Shown piece after piece: positions 1 through 9,169 of a stretch of DNA of 64,000 nt. Positions within the stretch are counted from its first letter, which is position 1, and every line of letters begins with the position of its first letter. The stretch comes from an uncultured Poribacteria bacterium (GTDB taxonomy: Bacteria; Poribacteria; WGA-4E; WGA-3G): NCBI GenBank assembly GCA_951813545.1, contig OX638352.1, forward strand, positions 2,046,001-2,110,000. The letters are read 5' to 3'. The position numbers and the translations under genes are program-made. The notes beneath the pieces are model-generated. The model did not search any database, was not told where the DNA came from, and saw only the letters and a program-made list of their open reading frames with translations.

Positions 1-1295
1 CGGAGTTCAGTCAATTCAGGTGCATCAATCAGATTACGGGTTTGGAACGGGTCAGCGATATTATCGAAAAGTTTCTCACTTCGGTCAGGACGATGAACAG
101 CGTAGGTATGTTGCTTTGTGCGAAGTGCCCGCCACTCATACCCGTCCTCCCACTTGGCAGTACACCCCATCCCCTGCATGAACGCTGCATTCGGCTCATC
201 TGTGGGTTGGTTGAACGCAGCTTTGCTTAAATCTGTCCCTTCAACATCCTTTGGAATTGGCAGATCCATCATTGCCAGCAGCGTAGGCATGATGTCCGGC
301 GTGTTCAGGCATGCATCTGAGGCGTGTCCTGCCGGAATTTGCCCTTGCCAACGGAGCAGAAACGGAACGCGCACAGCCTCCTCATAAAAGATATTCTTTG
401 CGCGACGACCCTGAGCACCAAACATCTCACCGTGATCGGAGGTGAAAACAAAGATTGTATCGTCCCGCAATCCGAGATCATCAACGGCTTGTAGCAACCG
501 CCCGATGTTCCGATCCAGATTCGCAGTCATCGCGTAGTAAACACGCATCCATTCAGGTAATTTGGCGCGCTCTGCCGGAGACATAATTGCCCATGTATCA
601 CCATAAGGATCGTTTTCATCCCGATAGTTTGGTGGCAGTGGAAAGTCAACGTCTCGGAACATCTCATAATCAGCAGCTGGAACGTTGTCTTGTGTCCATG
701 GATCGTGTGGTGTCCCGATTGAGAGGAAAAGCGCGAAAGGGTCGTCTGCTGTTGATGCCCGTTGCAGGTAATCGATCACCAAATCGGTTTGGCCGTCCGG
801 TTCATACCCAGGCAATACAATTTTCTCAGGCGAGTCCGTGTGATAAGATGCGTCAAAATACAGGTGATGAAAATTGTACGCTGACCACTCTCCATCGAAA
901 CCGAGCCGATGTTGTCCCGGCGGAATGTAGGAATTCTTGGGATCGCTGTGCCTCCCCAATTGATTCGCCCATAAGTGCCATTTCCCGATGTAACTCGTCT
1001 GATAACCGTTGCGATGCAAAACATGCCCGAAGCAGTCATGATTCGGGTTCATGCGGAGTTCATTAATCGCCATACCGGTGCTACTGGCGTATTTGCCGGT
1101 GAAGAGTGAGGCACGATACGGAGCACACATCGGACTACCAGAGACAGCGTTGCAGAAATCCGCACCTTCTGTCGCAAGTCGGTCAATATTAGGTGTCCGT
1201 GCGCGGGTATCTCCAGCATAACCACACGACTGATAACGGAGTTGATCCGCGAAAACATAGACGAGATTGGGACGTTTTTCAATTGAACGAGACAT
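1..1295 (-). CDS. Sulfatase (formylglycine-dependent), C-terminus cut by window edge
   Basis: Hydrolyses sulfate esters, probably from polysaccharides, using a formylglycine made from the active-site cysteine. The frame is open from an ATG at 1295 to base 1, about 431 codons, so the missing C-terminus should be short. The N-terminus has the family opening RPNLVYVFADQLR with the first metal-binding aspartate. The sulfatase signature C-A-P-Y-R is at residues 57-61, and a later TSDHGEMFG block supplies further metal ligands. I saw no signal peptide. Purine-rich CGGAG precedes the ATG. A second sulfatase follows upstream in the same orientation. Plus-strand open frames inside it are shadows. Substrate is unknown. 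Confidence 0.9.
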   Translation of the reverse strand, partial: MSRSIEKRPNLVYVFADQLRYQSCGYAGDTRARTPNIDRLATEGADFCNAVSGSPMCAPYRASLFTGKYASSTGMAINELRMNPNHDCFGHVLHRNGYQTSYIGKWHLWANQLGRHSDPKNSYIPPGQHRLGFDGEWSAYNFHHLYFDASYHTDSPEKIVLPGYEPDGQTDLVIDYLQRASTADDPFALFLSIGTPHDPWTQDNVPAADYEMFRDVDFPLPPNYRDENDPYGDTWAIMSPAERAKLPEWMRVYYAMTANLDRNIGRLLQAVDDLGLRDDTIFVFTSDHGEMFGAQGRRAKNIFYEEAVRVPFLLRWQGQIPAGHASDACLNTPDIMPTLLAMMDLPIPKDVEGTDLSKAAFNQPTDEPNAAFMQGMGCTAKWEDGYEWRALRTKQHTYAVHRPDRSEKLFDNIADPFQTRNLIDAPELTEL

Positions 1296-1412
1296 CAACA
1301 CGCTCCGAGGCAAGAATTGTTTTTGATTTGTGATGCCTACAACATAGCATATTTCAGCAGATCGTTCAAGCCAAAAACTCGGTAGATCGCGTCCTGCTTT
1401 CGGAGGCGGTCC

Positions 1413-2825
1413 CTACGAATTAGGAGGATTTCGCCACTGGCCCTCAGTGACTTGATCGATCAGAATGCGGGCTTTCTGACTCGCCCGAACCTGCTTCTCA
1501 ATTTCAACAGGATCCCACTCTGCTAACAGCTGTGCCTCAAATTCTTGGCAAATCGTTTGATACGCCTCGTCATTGGCGAGGTCCCGAAATTCACCCGGAT
1601 CTTTAGCGATGTCGTAAAGTTCCGGTGGATCACCGAGACTATAGTTGAATTTGTAACATCCCTTCCGCACCATCGCCATCGGTCGTTCGACACCGTGCGC
1701 GAGGTATTCGGAGAACGCGAAATCCTTCCAATCGCTTGCGGTGCCCTGCATCAAAGGCAACAGACTGTCTCCATCAAGCTGAGGGACAAACTGTACACCC
1801 GCAATATCAATGAGCGTTGCTGTCAAATCTACGAGCGAAACCACTTCATCAATGCGGTTACCTGCGGATAGCCGGTCAGGGAACATAATCTGTAGCGGAA
1901 CACGAGCGGAAGCCTCATAAAAATTCGACTTGCGCCACATACCGTGCTCGCCATTCATCTCACCGTGGTCGCTGGTATAGACGACAACGGTATTCTCCAA
2001 CTGCCCGGTCTCCTCAAGTGTCCTAAGCAAGTTACCAATCTTTTCATCAAGGTAGGTAATCAAGCTATAATAGCCTGCCCTCCCACGACGGACGAGTTCC
2101 TCTGGAAAGTCAACACAACCGAACATACGGCGCATCCGTTGATAGACAGGGTGCTGGTTTTCGAGGTGTCCATCTGGAATGTCGGGGAGATCAATCTCAT
2201 CAAGTGGATAGAGGTCCCAAAACCGTTGTGGTACAATGAGCGGGAAATGGGGTGCGATAAAGGAGACATTGAGTGCCCACGGTTGTTCCTGTCGTGCTGG
2301 GTCTCGGAGATATGTTAAAGCCTTTGTCTCCGCGAGGTCATCTACTTCAATTTCCACAGTTGTTCCGGGATGGGCTTGTGCGAGCCCTTGCCATGGACGC
2401 GGTGCTGGGGGTGTGCCGTTATCCCAATCTGAAAGTCCATGCTGTCGTTCTGAGTGCAGATCGCGGGCGAGCTGGGCACGAAATCCGTGGAGCTGATCCA
2501 TACCGCCGAAGTGCTGTTTTCCAGAGAGCACAACATCGTAGCCGACCGAGCGCAGGAGGTGTGCCCATGTGACAGCATCTGGACGCAAGGGTGCGGCATT
2601 GTCCCACGCGCCGATGTGGTGGATGTACCGACCTGTCATAAATGACATCCGAGACGGCATACAAAGCGGTGAATTGCAGTAAGCATTCGTGAAGGTGACA
2701 CCGTCTTGAGCGAGTCTGTCCATGTGCGGCGTTTGGACAAGCGGGTGTCCGTAGGGACCACTGAACATCGGTGCGTGTTCATCGGACATGATGATGAGAA
2801 GGTTGGGGTGTTGTTTTGTGGGCAT
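1413..2825 (-). CDS. Sulfatase (formylglycine-dependent)
   Basis: A 470-residue arylsulfatase/choline-sulfatase-type enzyme that hydrolyses a sulfate ester. The metal-binding start HPNLLIIMSDEHAP is at residues 6-19, the C-M-P-S-R formylglycine motif is at 55-59 and the TSDHGEMNGEHGMWRK block lies near residue 285. The length is typical. There is no obvious signal peptide, so it is cytoplasmic or exported by another route. The ATG at 2825 follows AGAGGG. It is co-oriented with the sulfatase at 1-1295, with about 117 bases between, so the two may be co-transcribed. The two proteins are clearly different and are not a recent duplication. Confidence 0.93.
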   Translation of the reverse strand: MPTKQHPNLLIIMSDEHAPMFSGPYGHPLVQTPHMDRLAQDGVTFTNAYCNSPLCMPSRMSFMTGRYIHHIGAWDNAAPLRPDAVTWAHLLRSVGYDVVLSGKQHFGGMDQLHGFRAQLARDLHSERQHGLSDWDNGTPPAPRPWQGLAQAHPGTTVEIEVDDLAETKALTYLRDPARQEQPWALNVSFIAPHFPLIVPQRFWDLYPLDEIDLPDIPDGHLENQHPVYQRMRRMFGCVDFPEELVRRGRAGYYSLITYLDEKIGNLLRTLEETGQLENTVVVYTSDHGEMNGEHGMWRKSNFYEASARVPLQIMFPDRLSAGNRIDEVVSLVDLTATLIDIAGVQFVPQLDGDSLLPLMQGTASDWKDFAFSEYLAHGVERPMAMVRKGCYKFNYSLGDPPELYDIAKDPGEFRDLANDEAYQTICQEFEAQLLAEWDPVEIEKQVRASQKARILIDQVTEGQWRNPPNS

Positions 2826-2894
2826 GGTGTCTGTTTCCCTCTACTTTTTATTTCCTTCAATATATCATTAGTTGATCTCGGGCACGGCAGAGAT

Positions 2895-5800
2895 TTAACC
2901 TGATTTTTCCGCTTTGGAAAGTAATTCCCTGAGGTAGTATGAAGGGATCGCAAAGTTAGGATTCTGCTTAGCATCCTCATGGAACAAACCTCTAAATGGA
3001 GATCGGAGTTGAATCTGATTATCTATGCGAGTTGCTATTGCCACACCTATAACTTCTCCTTCACTATTCAACACAGGACAACCATTGCTCCCATACGGAA
3101 TCGGCGCGGTAATCTGGAAAAGTGTACCATTTTGAAAAGAGAATAGACTACTGATTATGCCCTGAGAAAATGTGCTTGGACTACTAGCAACATATACTGT
3201 ATCACCTATATAATAGGTATGATCATTGCTGAGGATAAGTGGTTGCCCATCAAAATTTGAAACTTTTAGTATTGCCAAACCTCTTTGAGCATCAATCGCG
3301 GCAATGCTTTCAACATTGGGCTCAAAACGTGATTTTTCGCGAACTAGCATTAGATATTCCAAATCAGTTTCTTTGATATCGTAATTCTTAGTAAGAATCT
3401 GACTCAAATTGCCAAATAGTTTCGTGAAGTATCCTGGAGGTGTCCAAAGAGGAGTATATGTAGCAATCAAGTCTCTTCCAACGAAGAAACCGTTACCGCT
3501 GCCATATTTCCACAATTTGGCATCTTCCATAATTCCAGCTGGATCTACTAAACTTCCAATGTTTTCAACAGGTTTCCTTTTTTTAACCACCAGCACTGTG
3601 CTACCCAAGGCGCGTCGAGCAATATGCCGAGGAGCCTGTGGATTTCCGACGTTTATATCCCATAGGAGAATTGTGCCATCTTGACTACCACTCGCGAGTG
3701 TCTGGCTATCGGGACTGAAGGCTACTGCACTAACAAAACCTGTGTGTCCTTCAAGGGTGGCTTTGTGACGACCTGTAACATCAAATCTATCAGTTGCATA
3801 TACATACGGATCGTTGTGAGGCTGATGAAGGATTTTGTGCACATCCCATAAAGTTACATCCTTACCTCCAACAGCAAGGGCAGAACCATCAGGACTAAAG
3901 GCAACACTTGAGACACCCCCGAGTCTATTAAGAGACGCTTTGCATTCTCCACTGATTACATCCCATAAATACACCTCACCATCTCCCGAACGTCTAGCCC
4001 CACTAGCAAGAGTCCGTCCATCAGGAGAAAAAGCAACGCTAAAAACAAAGTCTTTCGTATGCCCCGTGAGCGTGGTTTTAAGTTCCCCATTGGTGGCATC
4101 CCATAGATATACAGTGCCATCCTCCCCGCCGCCAGCGACGGTACGGCTATCGGGAGAAAAAGCAACGCTAACGATAGGTTCCTGAGGCCCCATGAGTGAG
4201 GTTTTGTGTTTGCAAGTAGCGGCATCCCACAATTGAATTGTAGTGCCCTCTGCCAAATCATCTCTATTGCTGGTCGCGAGGGTTTTTCCATCAGGGGAAT
4301 AGGCTAATACGAAACCATCAATAGAATATTCGCGTGGAAATGGAAGGCTCATTGGACTTCCTCTAAGCTTTTCAAAAGTGATAGCTTCAGCATCAGCTAA
4401 TATCTTCCGATGATCCCATAGAAATGCTTCAGTATCACGAAATATCTTTTCTTCTGGTGGAGATAGACCACTCGTAAATCTGGATAGAAATCCTCTAAGA
4501 TTTTCAAAAGTGGCATCTTCAGCATCAGGAAATATCTCCCATAGCCAATCCCATAACGTTGACACCCCTCTAAGACCGCCAAAAGTGGTGAATTGCGGTG
4601 CCCCAGACTCAGCATCCCAAAGTCGGATGGTACCATCTTCACTTGCACTCGCGAGGGTTTTCCCATCAGGGGAATAGGAGACAGCGTCAATAAAATCTCT
4701 GTAATTGTAATGATTTAACCATCGCCCGATAGGCACCTTGAAAGTGTTTTGAAGGCATCCTGAGTGCACATTCCAGATGCGAATTTTCTTGTCCCCGCTT
4801 ACCCCTTCGTCATGTCCACTTCCAACAGCAAGTTTATCACTATCAGGACTAAATGATATGGAAGAAACAGATCTTGTATGCCCAGTGATAGTTTGTAAGT
4901 GTTTCCCAGTGACAGCGTCCCACAGTCGAATAGTGCTGTCGTCACCTATACCTGCAAATGTTCTGCCATCAGGGTTAAAAATAAGACTGTAGACTTCATC
5001 AGTATGTTCAGTGAGGGTTAACTTGTGCTCGCCATCAACAGCATCGTATAGCCTAACCTTTTTGTCCCGATTTGCAACGGCAAGTGTGCTGCCATCGGGA
5101 CTGAAGGCAATAGCATTCGGATTTCCTGTGAGTGTTGCCCTAAGTTGGTAAGAGGCAGTATCCCAGAGGAGAATTGTGTCATCTTTACTCCTGCTGACCA
5201 GAGAAGAACCGTTGGGAGAATATGCTACGATAAAGACGCTGTCGCTATGGTCGGTGAGTGTTGCTTTGTGTTCACCTGTGGTAGTATCCCATAATTGAAC
5301 TATATTGTTCCCATTTGCACTGGCGATTGTGCCACCATCTGGACTGAAGGCAATTGCATTGATGATAGAAGACATATCGGTTGTAAGGGTAGCCTTGTGC
5401 TTACCTGTTTTTGTATCCCACAATCGAATCGTCTTGTCGTCTCTACCCTTATTCGCCCACAGAATATCAGTCGCGCTGGCGAGTGTGTGGCCATCAGGAC
5501 TGAACACCATCAATTCATGTCCGCCTGTATGTCCAGCGAGTGTTGCTTTATGCTTACCGGTAACAACGTCCCATAATTGGATCGTTTCGTCCACACTTCC
5601 ACTGGCGAGAATCCTACCATCAGGACTGAATTCTATACAGGTGACAAATTTCTCATGCGCACCGAGAGTTGCTTTATGTGCTCCAGTGTTCGGATCCCAT
5701 AAGCAAACCGTACCAGTATCCATTCCGCCGCCACTAGCCAAGATATTGCCATCAGAGGAGTACGCAATGGAATTTGGCCACTTTGTATATCCTGTGAGGA

Positions 5801-5984
5801 AATTCAATTCTTTGCCAGTGTGGGCATTGTATATCCAAATCCCAATTGAACTACCAACTGCAAGCTGAGTGCCATCTGGAGAATACCTAATTTGACCTAT
5901 TACTCCCTTTCCAAGGCGCGCTCTGGGTTCTTCGGACACATACCATTCGGTATTGTTTTGGGTAGGTTCGTTTGGAAAAAACAT
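2895..5984 (-). CDS. WD40-repeat protein with C-terminal degenerate trypsin-like domain
   Basis: A 1029-residue protein, last gene of the FRG-TPR-WD40 operon. I count 15 WD40 blades ending in LWD or variants (residues about 1-800), enough for two propellers, with an insertion between blades 10 and 11 that contains a duplicated ~44-residue unit. Residues 826-1029 have the layout of an HtrA/trypsin-like peptidase: GSGNGFFVGRDLIATYTPLW, then RGLAILKV, then PYGSNGCPVL. The three catalytic positions are replaced: His by Pro845, Asp by Gly902, Ser by Asn967. It is therefore predicted to bind a peptide or partner rather than cleave. No signal peptide or membrane segment, so probably cytoplasmic. It starts 88 bases after the TPR gene stops. 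Function unknown; a sensor or scaffold role is inference. Confidence 0.88.
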   Translation of the reverse strand: MFFPNEPTQNNTEWYVSEEPRARLGKGVIGQIRYSPDGTQLAVGSSIGIWIYNAHTGKELNFLTGYTKWPNSIAYSSDGNILASGGGMDTGTVCLWDPNTGAHKATLGAHEKFVTCIEFSPDGRILASGSVDETIQLWDVVTGKHKATLAGHTGGHELMVFSPDGHTLASATDILWANKGRDDKTIRLWDTKTGKHKATLTTDMSSIINAIAFSPDGGTIASANGNNIVQLWDTTTGEHKATLTDHSDSVFIVAYSPNGSSLVSRSKDDTILLWDTASYQLRATLTGNPNAIAFSPDGSTLAVANRDKKVRLYDAVDGEHKLTLTEHTDEVYSLIFNPDGRTFAGIGDDSTIRLWDAVTGKHLQTITGHTRSVSSISFSPDSDKLAVGSGHDEGVSGDKKIRIWNVHSGCLQNTFKVPIGRWLNHYNYRDFIDAVSYSPDGKTLASASEDGTIRLWDAESGAPQFTTFGGLRGVSTLWDWLWEIFPDAEDATFENLRGFLSRFTSGLSPPEEKIFRDTEAFLWDHRKILADAEAITFEKLRGSPMSLPFPREYSIDGFVLAYSPDGKTLATSNRDDLAEGTTIQLWDAATCKHKTSLMGPQEPIVSVAFSPDSRTVAGGGEDGTVYLWDATNGELKTTLTGHTKDFVFSVAFSPDGRTLASGARRSGDGEVYLWDVISGECKASLNRLGGVSSVAFSPDGSALAVGGKDVTLWDVHKILHQPHNDPYVYATDRFDVTGRHKATLEGHTGFVSAVAFSPDSQTLASGSQDGTILLWDINVGNPQAPRHIARRALGSTVLVVKKRKPVENIGSLVDPAGIMEDAKLWKYGSGNGFFVGRDLIATYTPLWTPPGYFTKLFGNLSQILTKNYDIKETDLEYLMLVREKSRFEPNVESIAAIDAQRGLAILKVSNFDGQPLILSNDHTYYIGDTVYVASSPSTFSQGIISSLFSFQNGTLFQITAPIPYGSNGCPVLNSEGEVIGVAIATRIDNQIQLRSPFRGLFHEDAKQNPNFAIPSYYLRELLSKAEKSG
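4360..4552 (-). repeat. Intragenic ~60-bp duplication inside the WD40 gene
   Basis: Two similar stretches starting at 4360 and 4492, spaced 132 bp (44 codons), encode DAEAITFEKLRG and DAEDATFENLRG. Each is preceded by an LWD blade end. They form an insertion between WD40 blades 10 and 11 that does not itself look like a blade. Confidence 0.7.
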
Positions 5985-6072
5985 AGTGGCGATTTCTTTT
6001 GAGGTAGTTCTTCTGTAACATAATCTCCGCGTGTTTACACAAATAAATCTGGAGTTAACTCACCTCAACACC

Positions 6073-8280
6073 TTAGATCGTAAATAGACTAGGCGGTGTT
6101 TGGTTTGGAGGCTGAAGCAAGTTAACTGGTATGGAAGGAGTTTCAGGTTCTTCTGCATGTTGTAGAGGCATTGCTGTGAAGTTTTCAAATGAATACTGTT
6201 TCATTTGGGTTTGAAATTCAAGCAGGTTTTCCGCCATAGATGAAGTAAGGACTTGCTCCTCTTGTTGTCTTAACATTGAAGCAATATTCCTTGGTAATTT
6301 AAGGCCAGTTTTCTCCTCAAAACCCTTCACGCCTTGATAGTCTTTACCAAAAACAGCAGTAATATCTATGCCTTTGTCCGCTGCATCTGTTAAGCTTGCT
6401 TCGGCTTTGTCCCATCTTTGTTCGCGCAACCAAGCCATTGCGCGATTGTAATAGGCTGGTGCATAGTCGGGATCTAATTTTAATACTTTCGTATAGTCTT
6501 TGCGTGCTTGACTAAACTCGTTATTGCTGAAGTAAGCCAGACCGCGATTGTGATAAAATGCTGGCTCATTTGAGTTTAAATTTATTGCCTTACTATAATT
6601 CGCAATAGCCGAGTCAAAATCACCTTCGTTGCCGTAAACGTTGCCAAGATTATTATAAGCTGTAGCATCGTCTGGATTCAGTTTTATTGCCTTGTTTAAG
6701 TCATTAATTGCCAGACTCGCCTCATCTATGTCCCCGTAAGCAACACCACGATTAACATAGGCTCTGATATGCTTGGGATTAAGTTCTATCGCCTTGGTGT
6801 AGTCACTGATTGCTTTGTCAAGTTTTCCCGTGCTATTGTAACCAATAGCACGATTGAAATAGATATCCGCATGATTGAGACCAAGTTCTATCGCCTTCGT
6901 GCAGTCACTGATTGCTTTGTCTATCTCTCCCACAATACCGTAAATTGCACCTCGACTTGCATAGCTCCTTGTATCATTAGGATTGAGCTGTATGGAGATG
7001 GTATAATCTGTAATGGCTGAGTCAAAGTCGTTCTTGAGTAAGTAAACATTACCGCGATTATGATAGGGTACAGCGAACTTTGGATCAATTTGCATCGCTC
7101 TTGTATAATCCGCTATGGCATTGTCAAAATCGCCTTTGTTACTACAAGCGATGCCTCGATTGACATAAGCTGGAATGTCGTCGGGTTGGAATCGAAGGAC
7201 TACATTATAGTCTACAATGGCATTATCAAAATCACCTTTTCCACTATAAGCAATACCACGATTAAAATAGCATTCGACGCTATGATGTGGGTTTCGTTCT
7301 ATCACGCTTGTGTAGTCCGCTATGGCATTGTCAAAATCACCTTTATTGCTGTAAGCGTTGCCTCTCTCATAATATGCGTTGAGGTAATTCGGTTGCCATT
7401 TTGTTGCTTTTGTATAGTTTGCAATAGCCGAATCAAAATCGTTTCTGTTGCTGAAAGCCATACCGAGAATGAGATAGGCATCTGCCGCTTTCGGATTGTG
7501 TTCTATTACTTTTTGACAGTCTGTAATAGCGGAGTTAAAATCGCCTTTGAGACTATAAGCAATCGCACGAGTTATATACGGATCAATGGCATCAGGTCTG
7601 AGTTCTATCACTTTTTGGTAGTCAGCGATAGCAGAATCAAAGTCGCGTTTAAGCACATGAGCGTGCCCGCGAACTAGATAGGTACCAATATGATTCGGTT
7701 TTAGTTCCAGGGCCTTTGTATAGTCTGCAATAGCCAAATCGACCTCACCTTTGCTGGCATAAGCATTGCCACGAACAACGTAAGCATCAGCATAATCTGG
7801 TTTCAACCGTATCGCCTTACTATAGTCCCTAATGGAGAAGTCAATCTCACCTTTGCTGTTGTAAGCATTGCCGCGAACTAAGTAGGCATCAGCAGCATCG
7901 GGATTAAGTTGTATTGACTTGTCACAGTCTTCAATAGCACGATCAAACTCGTCTGTAATAAAATAAGCGTTGCCTCGATGGTAATAGGCTTCAGCGTGAT
8001 CAGGTTCGTATTGTATCGCCTTGGTGAAGTCTTCAATTGCCGCGTCAATATTGCCATTAGCACCATGCGCTATACCGCGACTATGATAGGCTCTAGCGGG
8101 TTGCCGAGTCCAGAAAATGGCTTCCGTATAGTCGTTAATAGCAAGATCAAACTTGCCCATCTTACGGTAAATATCACCGCGATAGATGTACGGTAAGGCA
8201 AAGTTTGGTCGCATTTCAACAGCTCTACTATAGTGCTTGACGGCTTCTTCATAATGCGCCATCTGCGTTGGAGTTACCAT
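6073..8280 (-). CDS. TPR protein with about 19 tandem repeats
   Basis: A 735-residue protein made almost entirely of 34-residue tetratricopeptide repeats (residues about 8-650), with consensus A-x-A-Y-x-x-R-G-x-A-Y-x-x-K-G-D-F-D-x-A-I-x-D-Y-T-K-A-I. The final ~85 residues are Gln/Pro-rich and not repeated. TPR superhelices bind partner proteins. There is no signal peptide or membrane span. The ATG at 8280 lies inside the 3' end of the FRG gene, giving a 32-base out-of-frame overlap, and has a GGGGGTG ribosome-binding site, so translation is probably coupled. The WD40/pseudoprotease gene follows in the same direction. It is likely the scaffold of a three-protein complex (inference). Confidence 0.92.
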   Translation of the reverse strand: MVTPTQMAHYEEAVKHYSRAVEMRPNFALPYIYRGDIYRKMGKFDLAINDYTEAIFWTRQPARAYHSRGIAHGANGNIDAAIEDFTKAIQYEPDHAEAYYHRGNAYFITDEFDRAIEDCDKSIQLNPDAADAYLVRGNAYNSKGEIDFSIRDYSKAIRLKPDYADAYVVRGNAYASKGEVDLAIADYTKALELKPNHIGTYLVRGHAHVLKRDFDSAIADYQKVIELRPDAIDPYITRAIAYSLKGDFNSAITDCQKVIEHNPKAADAYLILGMAFSNRNDFDSAIANYTKATKWQPNYLNAYYERGNAYSNKGDFDNAIADYTSVIERNPHHSVECYFNRGIAYSGKGDFDNAIVDYNVVLRFQPDDIPAYVNRGIACSNKGDFDNAIADYTRAMQIDPKFAVPYHNRGNVYLLKNDFDSAITDYTISIQLNPNDTRSYASRGAIYGIVGEIDKAISDCTKAIELGLNHADIYFNRAIGYNSTGKLDKAISDYTKAIELNPKHIRAYVNRGVAYGDIDEASLAINDLNKAIKLNPDDATAYNNLGNVYGNEGDFDSAIANYSKAINLNSNEPAFYHNRGLAYFSNNEFSQARKDYTKVLKLDPDYAPAYYNRAMAWLREQRWDKAEASLTDAADKGIDITAVFGKDYQGVKGFEEKTGLKLPRNIASMLRQQEEQVLTSSMAENLLEFQTQMKQYSFENFTAMPLQHAEEPETPSIPVNLLQPPNQTPPSLFTI

Positions 8281-8986
8281 TTTCTACACCCCCTTTTTGT
8301 TCATGGATTAGACCTTTGTAAATTGCCATATAGACTTCCATGTGGATAGTCTGATCTTTAATAAATCCGTGGATGTCGTTGTAAATAGTCTCAACAGATA
8401 TACCGTGGGCATTTCGCAGGTGTATTAGTATAGGTTGCTTGAGACCAGCCTGAATATTGATAATATCGTCCTTGCTGGATTCAATAAAACCATCTGGATG
8501 TCGAACAAATACGCTCTTCTGGGCAGTAACACGATTTACCGGTTCATACGATTCTTGAATGTACAGATTTATCTGTTCCTTTTTTTGTAATATAAGCCTG
8601 CCATCTTTACCACGGGAACCATCACAAGCCATGAAGAGTGCAATAAGATAATCTGTTGTGAAATCAATAAGGTTTGTTTTCCCGCCGTAGTGTTGAATTT
8701 CGGATAAGCGTTCAAGTTCGCTAATCGGTTTACGCGAAAACTTATTAGCTGAGGTCAACATTACTTCTTGGAATGCCTCTATATCAAAGTATTCTGCCGA
8801 GATATCAAAGTCGTCGTCCTTCAAAAACTCGCGATAGAAGTTTGAAGAAACTTTACCAAAATAAGGCTCTTCCTCATGGCGTTCAGGTTCACCGCGATAG
8901 AGATATTCCCCAGTGCCTGCTTTTTGTTCTATTTTTCGGAGTATGTCGTCAACCGTACTTGGCTCGTTTTGGTTTTCTTTGTCCAT
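8249..8986 (-). CDS. FRG-domain protein
   Basis: A 245-residue protein, first gene of the FRG-TPR-WD40 operon. It shows the FRG-domain hallmarks: YRGEP at residues 30-34, QHYGGKTNLIDFT at 98-110 and ALFMACDGS at 116-124. The FRG domain is widespread in phages, genomic islands and stress loci; its biochemical activity is not established to my knowledge. AAAGGA precedes the ATG at 8986. No membrane segments. Its stop overlaps the TPR start by 32 bases, which ties the two products together. It may be the effector or ligand-sensing part of the module, but this is inference from context. Confidence 0.85.
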   Translation of the reverse strand: MDKENQNEPSTVDDILRKIEQKAGTGEYLYRGEPERHEEEPYFGKVSSNFYREFLKDDDFDISAEYFDIEAFQEVMLTSANKFSRKPISELERLSEIQHYGGKTNLIDFTTDYLIALFMACDGSRGKDGRLILQKKEQINLYIQESYEPVNRVTAQKSVFVRHPDGFIESSKDDIINIQAGLKQPILIHLRNAHGISVETIYNDIHGFIKDQTIHMEVYMAIYKGLIHEQKGGVENGNSNADGAL

Positions 8987-9103
8987 TCACTTTCCTTTAA
9001 AATCACGATGCTGCCTAAAAGGATAACATGTTTTGTGAAGGATGTCAACCGAATTTAATTCGTTCCAAGATCAGGGTTACAAACCCGTCCTACAGCATTC
9101 TTC

Positions 9104-9132
9104 TTGAATTATTCCTTGCAAAGTGCTATGCT
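9104..9132 (+). promoter_or_regulatory. Sigma-70-type promoter of the sulfatase gene at 9170
   Basis: TTGAAT at 9104-9109 and TATGCT at 9127-9132 with a 17-base spacer. Transcription would begin near 9139, which rules out the upstream ATG at 9104 as the start and supports the ATG at 9170. Confidence 0.65.
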
Positions 9133-9169
9133 GATTTTTACCAACAAATACAACACAAAGGAAAACAGC

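Noticed and set aside
587..1282. Plus- and alternate-frame ORFs over the first sulfatase
   Set aside because: They are shadows: the minus-strand frame is open and carries the sulfatase motifs throughout.
9074..9086. GGGTTACAAACCC palindrome as a terminator of the FRG operon or promoter operator
   Set aside because: Short, no T run, and too far from the FRG start to be assigned; possibly a common REP-like fragment.
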